From: Brugia malayi
Taxonomy: Eukaryota; Nematoda; Chromadorea; Rhabditida; Onchocercidae
Reading direction: 5' to 3'
Assembly (NCBI RefSeq): GCF_000002995.4
Contig: NW_025062475.1
Span: 6,328,187-6,392,186, forward strand
DNA length: 64,000 nt
The notes under the pieces were generated by a model. The model was not told where the DNA came from. It made no database searches and was given only the letters and a program-made list of their open reading frames with translations. This document shows, in pieces, positions 52,301 through 64,000 of the stretch. Position 1 is the first letter of the stretch, and each line of letters opens with the position of its first letter. The position numbers and the translations under genes were made by a program.

Positions 52301-54351
52301 TTAAGACGCACCTATTATGAAGTATCTGAATAAGCTGTAACAAGAAATAATGTAACAGTTCTTATGTCTTCAAATCTTCTCCCTCTACACATTTTTATAT
52401 TTCTTAACACATCCTCTTCTGCTTAAGCGACTAGAACTCCACCTTGCCTGTTGCAATAACATTTCCGATTACATCGAAAAGACCAGTTGTAATAAATCTA
52501 TAGATTATCAACCGAGTGACCTTGTCCATGCTTAACTCATTTGTTGCTTTTTCATCCTTATCCTGAAGAAATTAAATCGAAATAAAATTTCATGAAAAAA
52601 CTTGACTAAAACATAAACATATATTAAAAAACTGTCTTTTTCCATTACTTTATCGAGAATCACGGGATCTTAAAACTCAACCAGACTCTATCGACAAAAC
52701 ATATTTTCAACTTACTTTCACACGAGCATTCCTTCTTTGATCAGTTTTGCAGTAATTACGCAGTTTATTGTAAACTCTATTGCTCAGTTTTTCACCGACT
52801 ACATCGCCAGTGGGAATATCAATAGGAAGCTATAAAGAACAGAAGAGTTATGTGTTACTTATGTATGATAAGTGTCTGAAGTGAATGTTTTAATGAATTT
52901 AAATGAAGTGATAAAAACATAATATCTCCTCGGTTATTAAATTGCAGTATTATTTAATAGGAACTAACATGCATCACTTTTTCGGAATTACGTCTCTCAG
53001 CGATTTCTTTATCATGTTTTGTAATTAAATGTCCTGAACCATCACGCATATAACCGCTCGATGGGAACTCATCTTTTGGTCTTGCTGAAACTTGCTATTC
53101 AAATACAGTTTCACAAACTTTATCCGTTTTAATTTTTCACTCAACAAAACACGATTCATAAACATATATGAAAAAAAAAAAACAAACTCCCACCCCCGAA
53201 AAAACCATAATTGTAATTCTTCAGAGAAATAATTGCAAGCCAACATACAATAGAGAAAATCAATAGCGACTTCTCGCAAATCTTCGTCGTCTTCACTCAG
53301 TTCCTCCTCTAAATCATAATCGCTATCGTAAGAAGGATGGTAGCGCTCAAATCCAAATTCAACTGCAATACTGAACATTTCGAAAAAATTAACAGCCACG
53401 TAAAGATTTGAAAACGAAATTTATATTTAAAAAAAACCGACTCTTTGTTCTAATTTCTTTTGTTTCTGCTGACTTTAAACTCATTTCATATTCTCGATCA
53501 AATTCTTCCTGTAGCTTTCTAGCAAGTTCTAGATCACTTTTACATTGCGCTAGTTCATTAGGGCTTAAACCATATTGAGCTATAGACGGATCGAGACTGC
53601 TAGCATTTTCTTCCTGAAGGACCAGTAAATTTATTTTGGAAAATAAATTTATTTCATATATAGAAAGATGTAAATAAAAAGAACCGAAATTTGGCATGCA
53701 ATTAGTTTTCTTAACATAGCTTGACTTATTTTCCTTCTCGAAGATTTCAACAGAAAAAAAAAAAAAAAAAAAAAAAAAAAACGTCAGATTGACTTGTTTC
53801 AGACCACGGATCTATTCTTCTTTTAATTTCAGTAGAGAAAGTTAAGAATAAGGCTGAGAATCATTTAGGTCATTTTTGTTTCTCAAAGTTGAGTATATCG
53901 ATTAACAGAGCAGATCTTAAAGAAAAATCTAATAATTATGCTATTGGAAAAGACTTTTCACTAAAAAAAGTGTATGTATTTTCAGAAAAATGTATTTTCA
54001 CGTGTATGTATTTTCTCGCTAAAAACTTATATCACCGCTAAAATAGTGGCGAAGAATTTAATGCATAGAAAAGTGAGTGCACCATTAAAGTACAAATAAT
54101 GTGTTCCCTGAGTAGGAAATATCACTGTAGAAATTTATGTAAGCATTTAGAGTAAATGTAAGCATCACCTTATATATATCAATCAAAAAGAAGATCTGAA
54201 AGAGGAAAAAAAAAAGTGAAACAAGAAAATAAACCTCAAGTTGTTCTGCTAATTCCTCGCTCATTATTTCAGCAAATGATATTACCGATTCCATTTCTTC
54301 AGTTTCCTTTTTGCACCATGCCGACTCCTTCACTTTCAAACCAGAGGACAT
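49324..54351 (-). CDS. riok-3: RIOK3 atypical serine kinase
   Basis: The first exon is 54351-54235 ([20 protein letters not shown], then [14 protein letters not shown], the RIOK3-specific N-terminal motif). Next are 53613-53438 ([19 protein letters not shown]), 53370-53249 ([19 protein letters not shown]), an exon at about 53087 ([16 protein letters not shown]), about 52830-52720 ([12 protein letters not shown]), about 52560-52443 (GNVIATGK), about 51605-51411, 50724-50575, about 50310-50205, about 49961-49796 and about 49459-49324. Kinase motifs: ATGKESIVLRA (nucleotide loop), [20 protein letters not shown] (Lys; RIOK3 insert), [28 protein letters not shown], catalytic [13 protein letters not shown], metal-binding IIDVSQ, and [22 protein letters not shown] kinases act in late cytoplasmic 40S maturation; RIOK3 associates with pre-40S particles. 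The intron after NLNR uses a GC donor. Confidence 0.94.
53754..53781 (+). repeat. Poly(A) tract
   Basis: An uninterrupted run of about 28 A in riok-3 intron 1. Similar homopolymers are at 42079-42098 (T) and 21398-21417 (A). They are typical of this AT-rich genome and prone to sequencing length error. Confidence 0.9.
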
Positions 54352-56111
54352 GTTTCCTAATTTTCAGTGCAGAATTATTGCAAAAGGCAAAACGAGGTAT
54401 TAACTCCCTGAAGCATATTATGGTAAAACTAATCTAAGCGCTCTAAACTCATGTTACTCGTTTTCCGTTACAATATATCGTTTGAAATGTGTGATAATAA
54501 CATAAGCAAATACTCTTTCCCATAAAGCTTCATAACTCCCGACATAAAGACTTTGAGGTGGGCTGCATGAAATCCTAACTGATTGAAACTTACACGGAAA
54601 ATACTACCCAATATGCTAACAACTTGACACCGTAACCTTACCTATCGATGATCTGAGAGTGTAATAGGCCACGAGGAATGGACAGAAAATAAACAGAAAA
54701 TGAAGGAAGAGATGACTGCTATAAGACATACGTATTCCAGCTGATTGAGTGTACTCCGTGGACATTTACATTGCGTAATGTGCGTGATCAACAATAAGTC
54801 TTGTAAAAGAAACAGTCGGAAAGTAGCACTAATTGAGAAAACAGGCAGCATTTCACAGGGATTTCTTAATTTCAGGTCCAAAAATTATTTAGATGAATGT
54901 CGAATATTCTATCGCAGCTTTTGCAATAATGGAATAGCTATGTTTGCAAATTTCCGAAATGGGATAAGAAAGAATGTATACAATCTAGGTCACTACATTC
55001 CTCTCAAAATTATTCATTGAATAGGGACAAGCCATATCCCCCACGCCAAACTAAGAGGACCAGTGGAGTGAGCAGCAATCAATAGGTTGATAATCCAACA
55101 AATCATCAATCATGGTAATGTCATGATAAGTGAGTGCTAAGTGATCAATCAGCGTATTTCTCCACAAGAGATGCAATCTATTCATTTTGACAGAAAGCAG
55201 ATAATCATTTCTATCCTTCACGAGGCTCAAAAGTGTATATGCTACAAGAGAAGAGGTCTGGTGAAATAGTGCACAAGTTGAGGTGGTGAGTGTCAACTGT
55301 GATAAACCTCTCGAAGGGGGCGGTTTACCAAGAGTCAACAGTACCGAGAGCTGGAAAGCCACAAGTATTGCCCAGTAATCACCTTAATACCTGTAATCGA
55401 ACATACTTGAAATGGCTTTATCAGTTGGCTTTAATGTTTTTAGAAATGTTTAAAAGAATGAGAAATTAGAAAATAAAATAAATGCACAGGGATCACAAAA
55501 ACATTTGAATTTGTCCAGCTTTGTTTGAAAGCATTTCCTTCATGACACGAATTGCATATAAAATAATCCGAAAGCAACAGACAAAACTGTTTTGCATTTA
55601 AACTGCTACACTTGAAGCACCAGTGAAATAGGCAGTCGGAAATTATTGTGTCATTCTCTGGTATAAATAAGTCATGTAAATAACCAATGAGCAACAATGA
55701 GTGTGATTCATCCGTCATTAGATCATGTGAAAAGCAACACAAAAGCAATACACCTTGAGTTTCAATCTACCTTAATTTCTTTACAACACTCATTACTGAA
55801 ATCTTATTATAATGAGATACATTTCTGTATACGAGATACGTTTCTATATATTCTGACCCAATTTTTAATTAAGATTTCATTCATTATAATGACAATTGAC
55901 TTCTTGACTGAATTTGGGAATCATGACATAATTTCAGAAATAATTTCTTTGCAAACTATTCGTTGGACTGCTTTGGAGTAGAAGAAAATCTCGTAGATAA
56001 AATTTCTTTACAATGATATGAAGTTTTGAACAATGAGAAAATGGCGAAGGGTTGAATATGGAAGCACAAAATGGACATCAAAGCTTTGTAAAATAGAAAT
56101 TCAAAAATTTA
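54352..56111. other. Intergenic between emb-8 and riok-3
   Basis: About 1.75 kb with no gene recognised. The ORFs at 55051-55362 (-), 55440-55748 (-) and 54745-55020 (+) lack recognisable domains, good splice context or codon pattern. Upstream of the riok-3 ATG, AAAATTAG is a possible trans-splice acceptor. Confidence 0.55.
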
Positions 56112-59100
56112 TTAAGACCAAACATCTGTTTGATAACATCGCTTTCGTTCCAAATCTTTTTGAAATTTCTGTGCTTCGATTTCGGTTTTTCCACCAATTT
56201 CCATGAATATTCGTATAAATGTATTTTGTACATCGCGTGCCATATTGCGTGCATCGCTAAAATACTACGAAAGCTTAAAAATAATTTCTTAATAATATAT
56301 AAACAAAAGGAAGATAAGCGAGAAGCTTGAAAATCGCTACGGCAAATTCAAATTCGCAAAATATTGAATAATTTATGTAGTAAAGAAAGGAATGAATCAA
56401 ACAAAAAATTAAACATACCCACACAAAAAAATATTTCCACCATTCTCAATAGTTTTCCACACTTTTTCTCGATTCTTCCAAATTTTGTCTTGGACGTAAA
56501 TCTGAACGAAATGCATTGTCATGATTATTGATTTCTGGTAATTTCGATTCTTTAAAGAACTGTTAATGCTATATAAATGGCTGGTTGGGTGTAGACTTAC
56601 TTTCTTTGCGGTAAGTCTAGAAAAGGCTATGTGTAATTCAGAAAGTACACCATCTTCTACGAACTTCTTCAGTTCTTCTTCATAAATGAAATCATGTTCC
56701 GGATGCCGACAACCGTAATATAATATCATTGGTCCAATGTCTTGTCCTAAACGACTTTGTTTCAGAAGATAGCATAACCACTGAATAAGTCGAAATCCAT
56801 AAACTCCAATTTAATGGCTAGCTAAACTTACATGAGCTTTTACAAATCACCAATACATTTTCAGCAACAAAAAACTGTCAAAAAGCAGAAACTCAAATTT
56901 TAGGAATTATTGTATGAACTTACCTTGCTTTTTTTGCCAACTCCGCTCCTGAAGAAAACCTCTAAATGGAGCAAAACCTGTCCCAGGACCTATCATGATA
57001 ACTGGTGTTTTCAGTCGGTGTGGAAGTCGCATTGTTGATTTTCTAAGAAATATTGGTACTTTGGAGCCTTCGCCCTTCAATAAAAACTGCTCATAAAAAA
57101 TGCACATATAAACAACTTCGTCGATCTCCATGATTCCGAAAGAGTGTAAGGAAACGTATGCATTGGAAAAGATTTGATAAATCGTAGAAGAACAACATTT
57201 AAATATCAAAACTGCAGTGAGATAACGAACTAAAAAAAAAAAAAAATAAATATAAATATTGATCAATAATATTTTATAACACTTTTAAGTAAATAAAGAA
57301 AATAACTTTTTGGAGTAGAAAGTTGCTGCAAACTCCTTTAATCAATCGATCGCTGATCACATATTTTGTTACAATAACTGTTATCGCCAGTGAGTCATGA
57401 CTGTATTTGGATGATGATGATATGCTGTAATAACGTGGCTGCAACATATAAATGTTGGGTGACTATTTGCTCAAAATCATCATACAGGCAAATAACAAGA
57501 TCTAAAATTAGAAACTGAAAGGTATAACAATAATAAATGAGTTGGAATTTCACATAAAACAGTTTACAATGCTTTATAATGCCAAGAAACAACTAGAGGA
57601 AAAAATGAACCTAGAGATACCTGAAGTCGCGGCAACAATTCTAGAATATAATCAACTGGAGGTTTACATGTTGGAAATGCACGAAGAATGTCAATAATAG
57701 AACGCCTTTCCTTCTGAATATAATTCCCATATTCCTTCTGCAAATGTGAAAGCTTATTTTCTGATGGAAACATTCGAAACTGACAAGAAAAACTTATGAT
57801 TCGAATTCTAATTTAAACTTACCAAACCCTGCTCATTCGCCGTGCTTAACAATAAAAGACGTTCTTTCTCATTTTCATCACTTGTGAAATGAGCTAAGGC
57901 TTTCAGGACATTCGACTTAACTGGTGCACAAATATCAACGTAATGAGTGAATGCAGTTCTTATTGTACATGGACATGGGAATGGGTTCTTTTTCAAGTTT
58001 TCCTCTAAAAATAAAATTATAGTAAAATGGGCTTTAATGGCAATTAAATCAATCATAAATTTTGTGAAGAAAGTGAAGAAAATTTTTTTTTTTTTTTAAC
58101 ATACTGCATTTTCTGTCAATGCAGTTGAAGAAAGAACATTATAATGAAAAACGAAAGCAATAATTAATACCATCAAGATTAACCAGACTGAAACGTAGAT
58201 CCATATCAGCTTCAAGCAATCGTCCTAATTCCTCCACCTTGACCGGATCATTCGTTGGAAAAATACCTAGGTGATCACCCACCTCATATCTAAAAGCTTG
58301 CACTTTAGTTAATAGTTTAATATTTGTAGAAAAAACAAAAAATGAACCAAAATCCAAATGGCTAACCTCATCTTTGTTTCACTGATGATAAATTCGATGT
58401 GACGACAACTTCTATCACTTTTAATACCGTGTAGTTCACGATTAACACTAACAGTAGCGATAAATGGGTTCTTCTGGTTGAAAGGCCGGAAAATACAAAA
58501 TTATATAATAATCAAAAAAATTGTGATGAATTCTCAAAAATTCTTACAATTTCAAAAACAAAGTAAACTCACGGTCTTTGCTTTTCAAATGACCCCAGAC
58601 GACCATACTCTCCTGTAAATAATTTAACGGAGAAATCCTTTACAATTTCAAGGCAATACTGGCGCACTATACCTATTTCAGCAATTTCCCAACCAAAAAT
58701 ACTTGTCACAGCAGACCAAAAGCCTTCTCGCCATCTAAAGACATAAGCTTTGGTTTCTGAAGAGTAATTAAATTATTTTAAAATAAGTTCTGAAAATAAA
58801 TTACAGCTCATTATTTTAAAATAAACAAGACAGTTTAAGATGCAATGTAAATAAAAAGAGAAATATAATAAACATAAATGAAGTAAACTACAAGAGAATA
58901 AATTCCAAATCACACGCACTACTCCAAACCTCATAAAATCCTCTTCCAGATTTCCGTCATCATCACCGAGGCCAAGGCTGTAAATACGTGTAGCACCGAA
59001 TTCTTCCATTCGTCGGTTGAAATATTTCGCAATTTCATTAAAGTGTCCATAAGTTTTATTACCTAAGCCAAAAACCTGAAAATTCCCAATTCTCCCAATC

Positions 59101-60308
59101 TAACTTACTATTATTTCCAATACACTCTAACGTTGCACATTAACATTAGTGCTTGAAATAAAGCGATCAAAGCAACCAAAACTGAGTAAACAAACCAAAG
59201 TGAAACCTGTGTAGTACAATATAAACATGTAAAAGGTCTTCTTAATAGCTAGCTCACTTCTTTCTAGTAGTATTAAACTAACAGCAAAGTTAACGCCTGT
59301 TAAATTGAGTTCCGTATTCAAAACATGCTGGTAAAATTCCTGCGCGTTATCTGTGGGATCGCCTTCACCGTATGTTGCCATGAATAATACTAGAAGAACA
59401 CCAGAAATTTCTTTGATTTTTTCAAAATCCTCGACATTCATTTCCTCTGGATCGAGTAAAAGAGCCTGAAAATTTAATCCTCACAATGAAATATTTTACA
59501 GAATAATACTACAGAACGGATTAGAAAGAAAAATTAAAAACTGAGAGACTAAAAAAAATAAAAACCCAGTGATTCAACACCTTTTTTCTCTTTTCACCTT
59601 CTTATCAAGTTCAAATTCTAAAAACTTTTTGAGAATATAATTTATAGTACAAACCTTCTGACCGTAATTTTGGACATCCTTAGAAAGACGACCCGCCAAT
59701 TCCTCAGCTGTTCCTGTCTGTGAACCATAAATTATTAAAACCTACAAAAAAATTGATTTTTGATATTTGAATGTTGGCTTTAATTGATGGATGAATAGGT
59801 TTCTATCGTAAACAAATTCTATTACTTTGACTCGGAGAAACAAGGAAAAAGGAAAGTCTAGTACAGAGTAGGAACAAATTTCAGCAGGAATTTTTTACAA
59901 AACTGTTTTGAAAAGTTTCAAATATTTCCTACTCACCGAAGAAAGAAACAATTTAAGTAAGAAAGATCAGACACTGAAATAATGCATAATTAATGCATTA
60001 ACGATGACACAATCTCGCAAAAAGTTAACTTAATAACAGAAGAAAATAAAAAAATATAAACTGGCAACCTTTCGTTCTTCCGACTTCATACGTGTAACAA
60101 ATGAAGTTTGTCGATCAACTGAAATTTCGGAAGAAGTGCAAGAGGGCAAAACAGTTGATTCTATCAACTCATTAGAGTTTTTTCCGATCCATAACCTCCA
60201 AGAATAGTAAATTGTTGTAAGCAGCATGACAGTTAAAACAACTAGATCAACTATGTCTAGCCCTGTTCGTAACCAATCCATCACTGCCGTTGTGATTACA
60301 ATTTTCAT
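56112..60308 (-). CDS. emb-8: NADPH-cytochrome P450 reductase (EMB-8)
   Basis: The first exons are 60308-60069 (N-terminal ER anchor, [18 protein letters not shown]), 59741-59655 (FMN motif [20 protein letters not shown]), 59465-59283 ([20 protein letters not shown]) and 59075-58930 ([33 protein letters not shown]). These are followed by exons for [15 protein letters not shown], the connecting domain ([46 protein letters not shown]), [12 protein letters not shown] (FAD), [17 protein letters not shown] (NADPH), [18 protein letters not shown], and last exon [11 protein letters not shown] to the terminal VWS. The enzyme moves electrons from NADPH through FAD and FMN to microsomal P450s and is the sole such donor in most animals. 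The penultimate Trp that stacks on FAD is present. The linker exon before [10 protein letters not shown] (about 57150-56930) is the least certain part. Confidence 0.97.
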
Positions 60309-62691
60309 TTGGTTTTTTTCCTCACAAAAGACTAGTTGACCTGCAAATTTGAAATAAAATGATCAACTGAGAAATCAATGTAAACTGTTTCACATAAAGC
60401 TAAGAAAACTAAGGAATAAAACAGAAAACTTTGGTCAGTATTTAAAAATTATCTCTCCATGTTTGTCTTTTGATTCTTGATGAAAATGAGAATATTATCA
60501 GATGAAGATAGTAGGAACAGAACAATTAAAAAACGATGTGATAAAAGAACTGGAAGTGTTGTGAACTCCAATTACGAAGCAGTATTTTTTCATTTCTTAT
60601 CGTTGTAATGTCATTATCCCCGTAGTTCTCTAAGACTCAACAATAACCTGATTATTATCGAAGAAAAGAAAAAAAGCCATCGTCAGCATATAGCATATAA
60701 GATTTTTTAAAAAAAATCTTAGCTACAGAGAGAAGACATTGAAGAAAAACTGTCTACACTCTTCGCTGAATTATGACTAAAGAACATTGAATTTAAAAAA
60801 AAATCGCTTATCAGAATCTCAGAACTCCTTGAAATGCATTAGAAAAAAAAACATACCATAACAAAGCGAACCGATGGTTGTCGTCTACGAGGTATATGTT
60901 CTCGTAAATTGATATTATATAGTTGATTGTCAAAACCGGTTTCTCTTACTAAATCAGACACTATTATTTTTCGTCATCGATATCATCTAAAAAATATTCA
61001 TTGTTTTTTTCATTTTCAATTTCTGTTTGAAAATTAGCGGATGCAACTGAGTGTAAAGTAAGCGAAATATGAAACAAACTAATTTTTACATGTCAACTTT
61101 TGTGAGCAACACTTTTTATTGAGTTCTTTTCCAATATAAAAAATAGTACGGTCATTAAAAAATGAATGCTTTGTCAGTGGACGTTTCTTACGTCCTCCTT
61201 ATTTCATCAATCCCAAAAAGATTTCCTCCAAAAAAAAAGGAAGGACATTTCTAATTTACTTCATCTCCTCATGTAGTCACAAGAAATGCCTTCTATTACA
61301 AAGCATTTTACCGCTAACGTTCGGCACCAACGGCAAATAGAAAATATTTAATTTAAAGATACAGGAGAACAACGATTTCATTTCTGCTCCATTCTTAATT
61401 TAGTAAACTTAAACGAATAGCAGAATTAGATGAACAGCTGAGGGGGAAACAATGATTCATGAAGGACAACTACTAAGTCCATTGTATATATTGTAAGTAA
61501 TGTTGACTCAATACACTGTAGCTTGTCAACTGCATTTGTTATTCGAAATGTTGGCCGTTACACCATTTGAATCATTTGATTCTTTTTTCTCTTCTACCGT
61601 ATGATTAAAGCCGTCACTCTGGTTCAAATATTTGAGTTTTGGCCCACAGTACGAGATACCAACCTGAAGACAGTGAATATAGGAATTATCAAATGAGAGA
61701 AGTGGTCGTAATCATACATACACCATCAGTTCATATGTCTATTTATAAAAAATAAGTGTTAGAATTTCTGAAGTGCTGCAGAACTTCAAGCGGGAAGGAG
61801 TACGATAATATTAACAGGATACAAAACTGGGTATATTTCAGCGCTCAATTGCAGTTCAAGATCTTGAAGTGAAAAGTAATCGACTGGAGCCATGAGTAAA
61901 GTTCAGACAAATTATCAAGCAAGTCAATTAATGAGAGTAAGAAAAGAATATGAATCTTTGAGCTATTCTCTAAATAAGTCTCTCAAAATTCGGTTATTAC
62001 CGACCTTTTTGCATCTCTACTTTTATCACCGAAATCGGAATTAACTTCAGCGAACTTTTGAACTACATATTGCCTCCACAACTCTCCGCTCACATTTGTA
62101 TCACCCTCTTAACTATCAGATGTAATTCAGCTCGAAAGCTGTTGCTGCCCTCGCATTACCTTCACCCTCGTATCACCTTGATTAATTCAATTAAACCTTA
62201 TTCCATTACGAAAAGAATATCAGACCTCTACCACAAACTTATATCTCGTTGCACTTGGTACGTTGTACGTACCCAAATCTCGGTTAAATACCATTCATAT
62301 CACTCAACAATAATGCATGTACTAGAGCCCAACTCAGAAAATCCGAAAATGCAGCAAATCCCTCCCAAGTTATCAATACTGGTTATATTCACCCCTGTTT
62401 TACTTCCACTTTTTCCAGACGCAAATAACTAGATGCCTTGTTTGAGAATAGAACTTCCACTACAGGTAAAATTCACAGGTAAAAAGATTGACTGACTCCT
62501 TTACAAAACTGCTTGGTACCAGGTTAAATTTCATAAGAACAACTCGATCATCCAGTAACAAACAAGGGAATCTAAAAAATTTTAATTCCCTATCGTTCAT
62601 CGCCGATTTCTCATATATACTGCATCCCAACAAAAACAAAAAAAAAAACATTTTATTACTATAACACCACATTTCAAATAATCCATCAAAA
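60309..62691. other. Intergenic between rps-21 and emb-8
   Basis: About 2.4 kb, both flanking genes on the minus strand. A TTTGCAG acceptor on the minus strand at about 60341-60347 lies about 33 nt before the emb-8 ATG and probably marks trans-splicing or a 5' UTR exon. A short block near 60855-60965 is less AT-rich and could be an upstream untranslated exon. The 124-aa ORF at 62058-62432 (+) is unsupported. Confidence 0.55.
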
Positions 62692-63171
62692 TTAAAAACT
62701 GCTTGGTATCAAACCATCGCGCTTGGCAAGACGCATGATGCAATCATCCGATTCACCCATACAGCGAATTTCGCCACAGATTGCATATCTACAGTAAAAG
62801 AAATTTTAGCTTATGTGTTACAAAACAGTTGTAAAATTTAAGACCAAAATTTTTCGAAATATAACTATGTTGGATGTAAAAAAAAAGACAATCTCTCTGG
62901 TAAATAAAACTTATTAGTCTAGAAATTATTTAATTCTTCTTTAATTACTTTGCCCTATGAATTTCTAAGAGACTATTCTATGAGGAAACCGACCTCACAT
63001 TTAAAATTATCACCTTATAACTTTTCCAGGTACCATGCGTCCAGTTTTAGGATCCACATCGACTAAGTCGATCTGCACAGCTGCATGATCAGTTGCTGCA
63101 ATGATACGCGATGATGAAGAACATTTCCTCGGTATATATAGTTCAACAAGTGCTCCTTCGTCGTTCTGCAT
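62692..63171 (-). CDS. rps-21: 40S ribosomal protein S21 (eS21)
   Basis: Two exons, 63171-63014 and 62788-62692, encode 84 residues; human RPS21 is 83. Segments: [48 protein letters not shown], then [20 protein letters not shown] and [11 protein letters not shown]. Every conserved block of eS21 is present (LYVPRKCS, RII-A-DHA, YAICG-IR-MGESDD, RLAK-DG). eS21 sits on the solvent side of the 40S head/body junction and is needed for 18S rRNA 3'-end maturation. The intron is canonical (AAG|GTGATA ... CTGTAG). Upstream within the window there is no further gene. Confidence 0.97.
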
Positions 63172-64000
63172 AATCAGTAAATGAAAGCCGACTAATTGTT
63201 ATCCTGCAATCCATTTTATGAAATTCGATATTAATGATCAGATGGACAGCAAATAACATTTTGCAGTAAAAAAAAAAAAACACAATCCCATTATATTCTA
63301 AAAGGCAATATTAAAATACCAACAATGAACCAACTTATCACAGGAATGTACAAAAAACATGATTAAACAGAGGATGCAGTTTCAAGATCAAAAGTACAGC
63401 GTCAAAACAAGCAGTATTAACAAGTACCAATAACATTTTTTAAGGACTGGCATCATCATAAAACACCAAGAACAAAAAAAATGTGACTTGATTACAGTTT
63501 TGAAACAGAAATAATGAAACATAAATTCAAAGTAAAAGTACTTCATAAACCGAGAAAATGAAACTATGGCAGAAACAGACCAAGAAGCTATTCATATGAA
63601 TGAAGACAAACGAGAAGTCATAAAGAAAACAGTAAAATCCACTTCAATTTCACCGGACATCATTAAAACACACAATTTATTTCAAACTAATTATGCTACC
63701 TCAGAAATGCATGCAAGACAAATATTTCTAAAACACCACAGGCTATGAAAACGAACGAACTATGCACCTGAGATAAAAATATATTGTTGTTACCGAACCA
63801 CTCATTGAGAAAAACACATCGACCAAAGTATAGTATCAAAGCCTGATAGAAGGCATTAGCATCTAATGCATTCTCCTACTCAATTCAAACTTTTCTGACT
63901 CATTCATACAACTGGTGCATCCCTCTAAAACACCAACTCATTCGTTCACAGAGCGACCTGTCCACCTTTACATCTGCTCATGAACAACAAATAGGTGGAA
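63172..64000. other. Upstream of rps-21, no gene seen
   Basis: About 830 bp of AT-rich sequence to the window edge, holding the presumed rps-21 promoter. The 60-aa ORF at 63566-63748 is not supported. Confidence 0.5.

Noticed and set aside
55051..55748. Two 102-103-aa minus-strand ORFs
   Set aside because: No homology seen and no compatible exons on either side.
62058..62432. 124-aa plus-strand ORF
   Set aside because: No recognisable domain, no splice or start context; region between minus-strand genes.

Overview
This is AT-rich eukaryotic DNA from a nematode, most likely a spirurid (filarial-type) worm. The genes are short and intron-rich, mostly with canonical GT-AG introns that are sometimes only 40-60 nt long. 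Several start codons sit a few bases after a strong 3' splice acceptor with no visible upstream exon, as expected for spliced-leader trans-splicing. The encoded proteins are closest to nematode/animal families, and coq-2 carries the duplicated exon pair known from rhodoquinone-making helminths. Species assignment is inference. I saw no rRNA, tRNA, CRISPR, transposase or prokaryotic operon.

Layout: 43-4217 (-) a complete CCCH zinc-finger protein; 4534-7169 (+) Nup43/NPP-23, head-to-head with it; 7377-9441 (-) an NNMT/PNMT-family methyltransferase; about 10917-12155 (-) a broken WRN-like RecQ helicase; 13362-15840 (-) malectin; 17209-19633 (+) replication factor C subunit 2; 19738-23155 (-) COQ-2 with two interchangeable 131-nt exons; 23793-24336 (-) acyl-CoA-binding protein; 24721-26300 (+) SAP18; 26813-29418 (+) an unrecognised secreted/single-pass membrane protein. 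A 5.4-kb gene-poor stretch with microsatellites and inverted repeats follows. Then come two tandem paralogues, 34851-38790 and 40447-47715 (+), Q-rich proteins with arrays of a 23-residue basic repeat resembling the STPR DNA-binding repeat. The window ends with RIOK3 at 49324-54351 (-), NADPH-cytochrome P450 reductase (EMB-8) at 56112-60308 (-) and ribosomal protein S21 at 62692-63171 (-).

The genes are mostly housekeeping: nuclear pore, clamp loading, quinone synthesis, ER glycoprotein quality control, P450 electron supply, 40S biogenesis and splicing/EJC-linked repression. They form no single pathway. For most genes I rebuilt exon by exon by eye; the exon lengths sum to a multiple of three in all of those models, which is good internal support.

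The points most worth a second look are the coq-2 exon pair, the tandem STPR-like genes, the decayed RecQ helicase, a GG-AG intron in rfc-2, two GC-AG introns (malectin, riok-3), a possible 7-nt microexon in the methyltransferase gene, and the unknown membrane protein.
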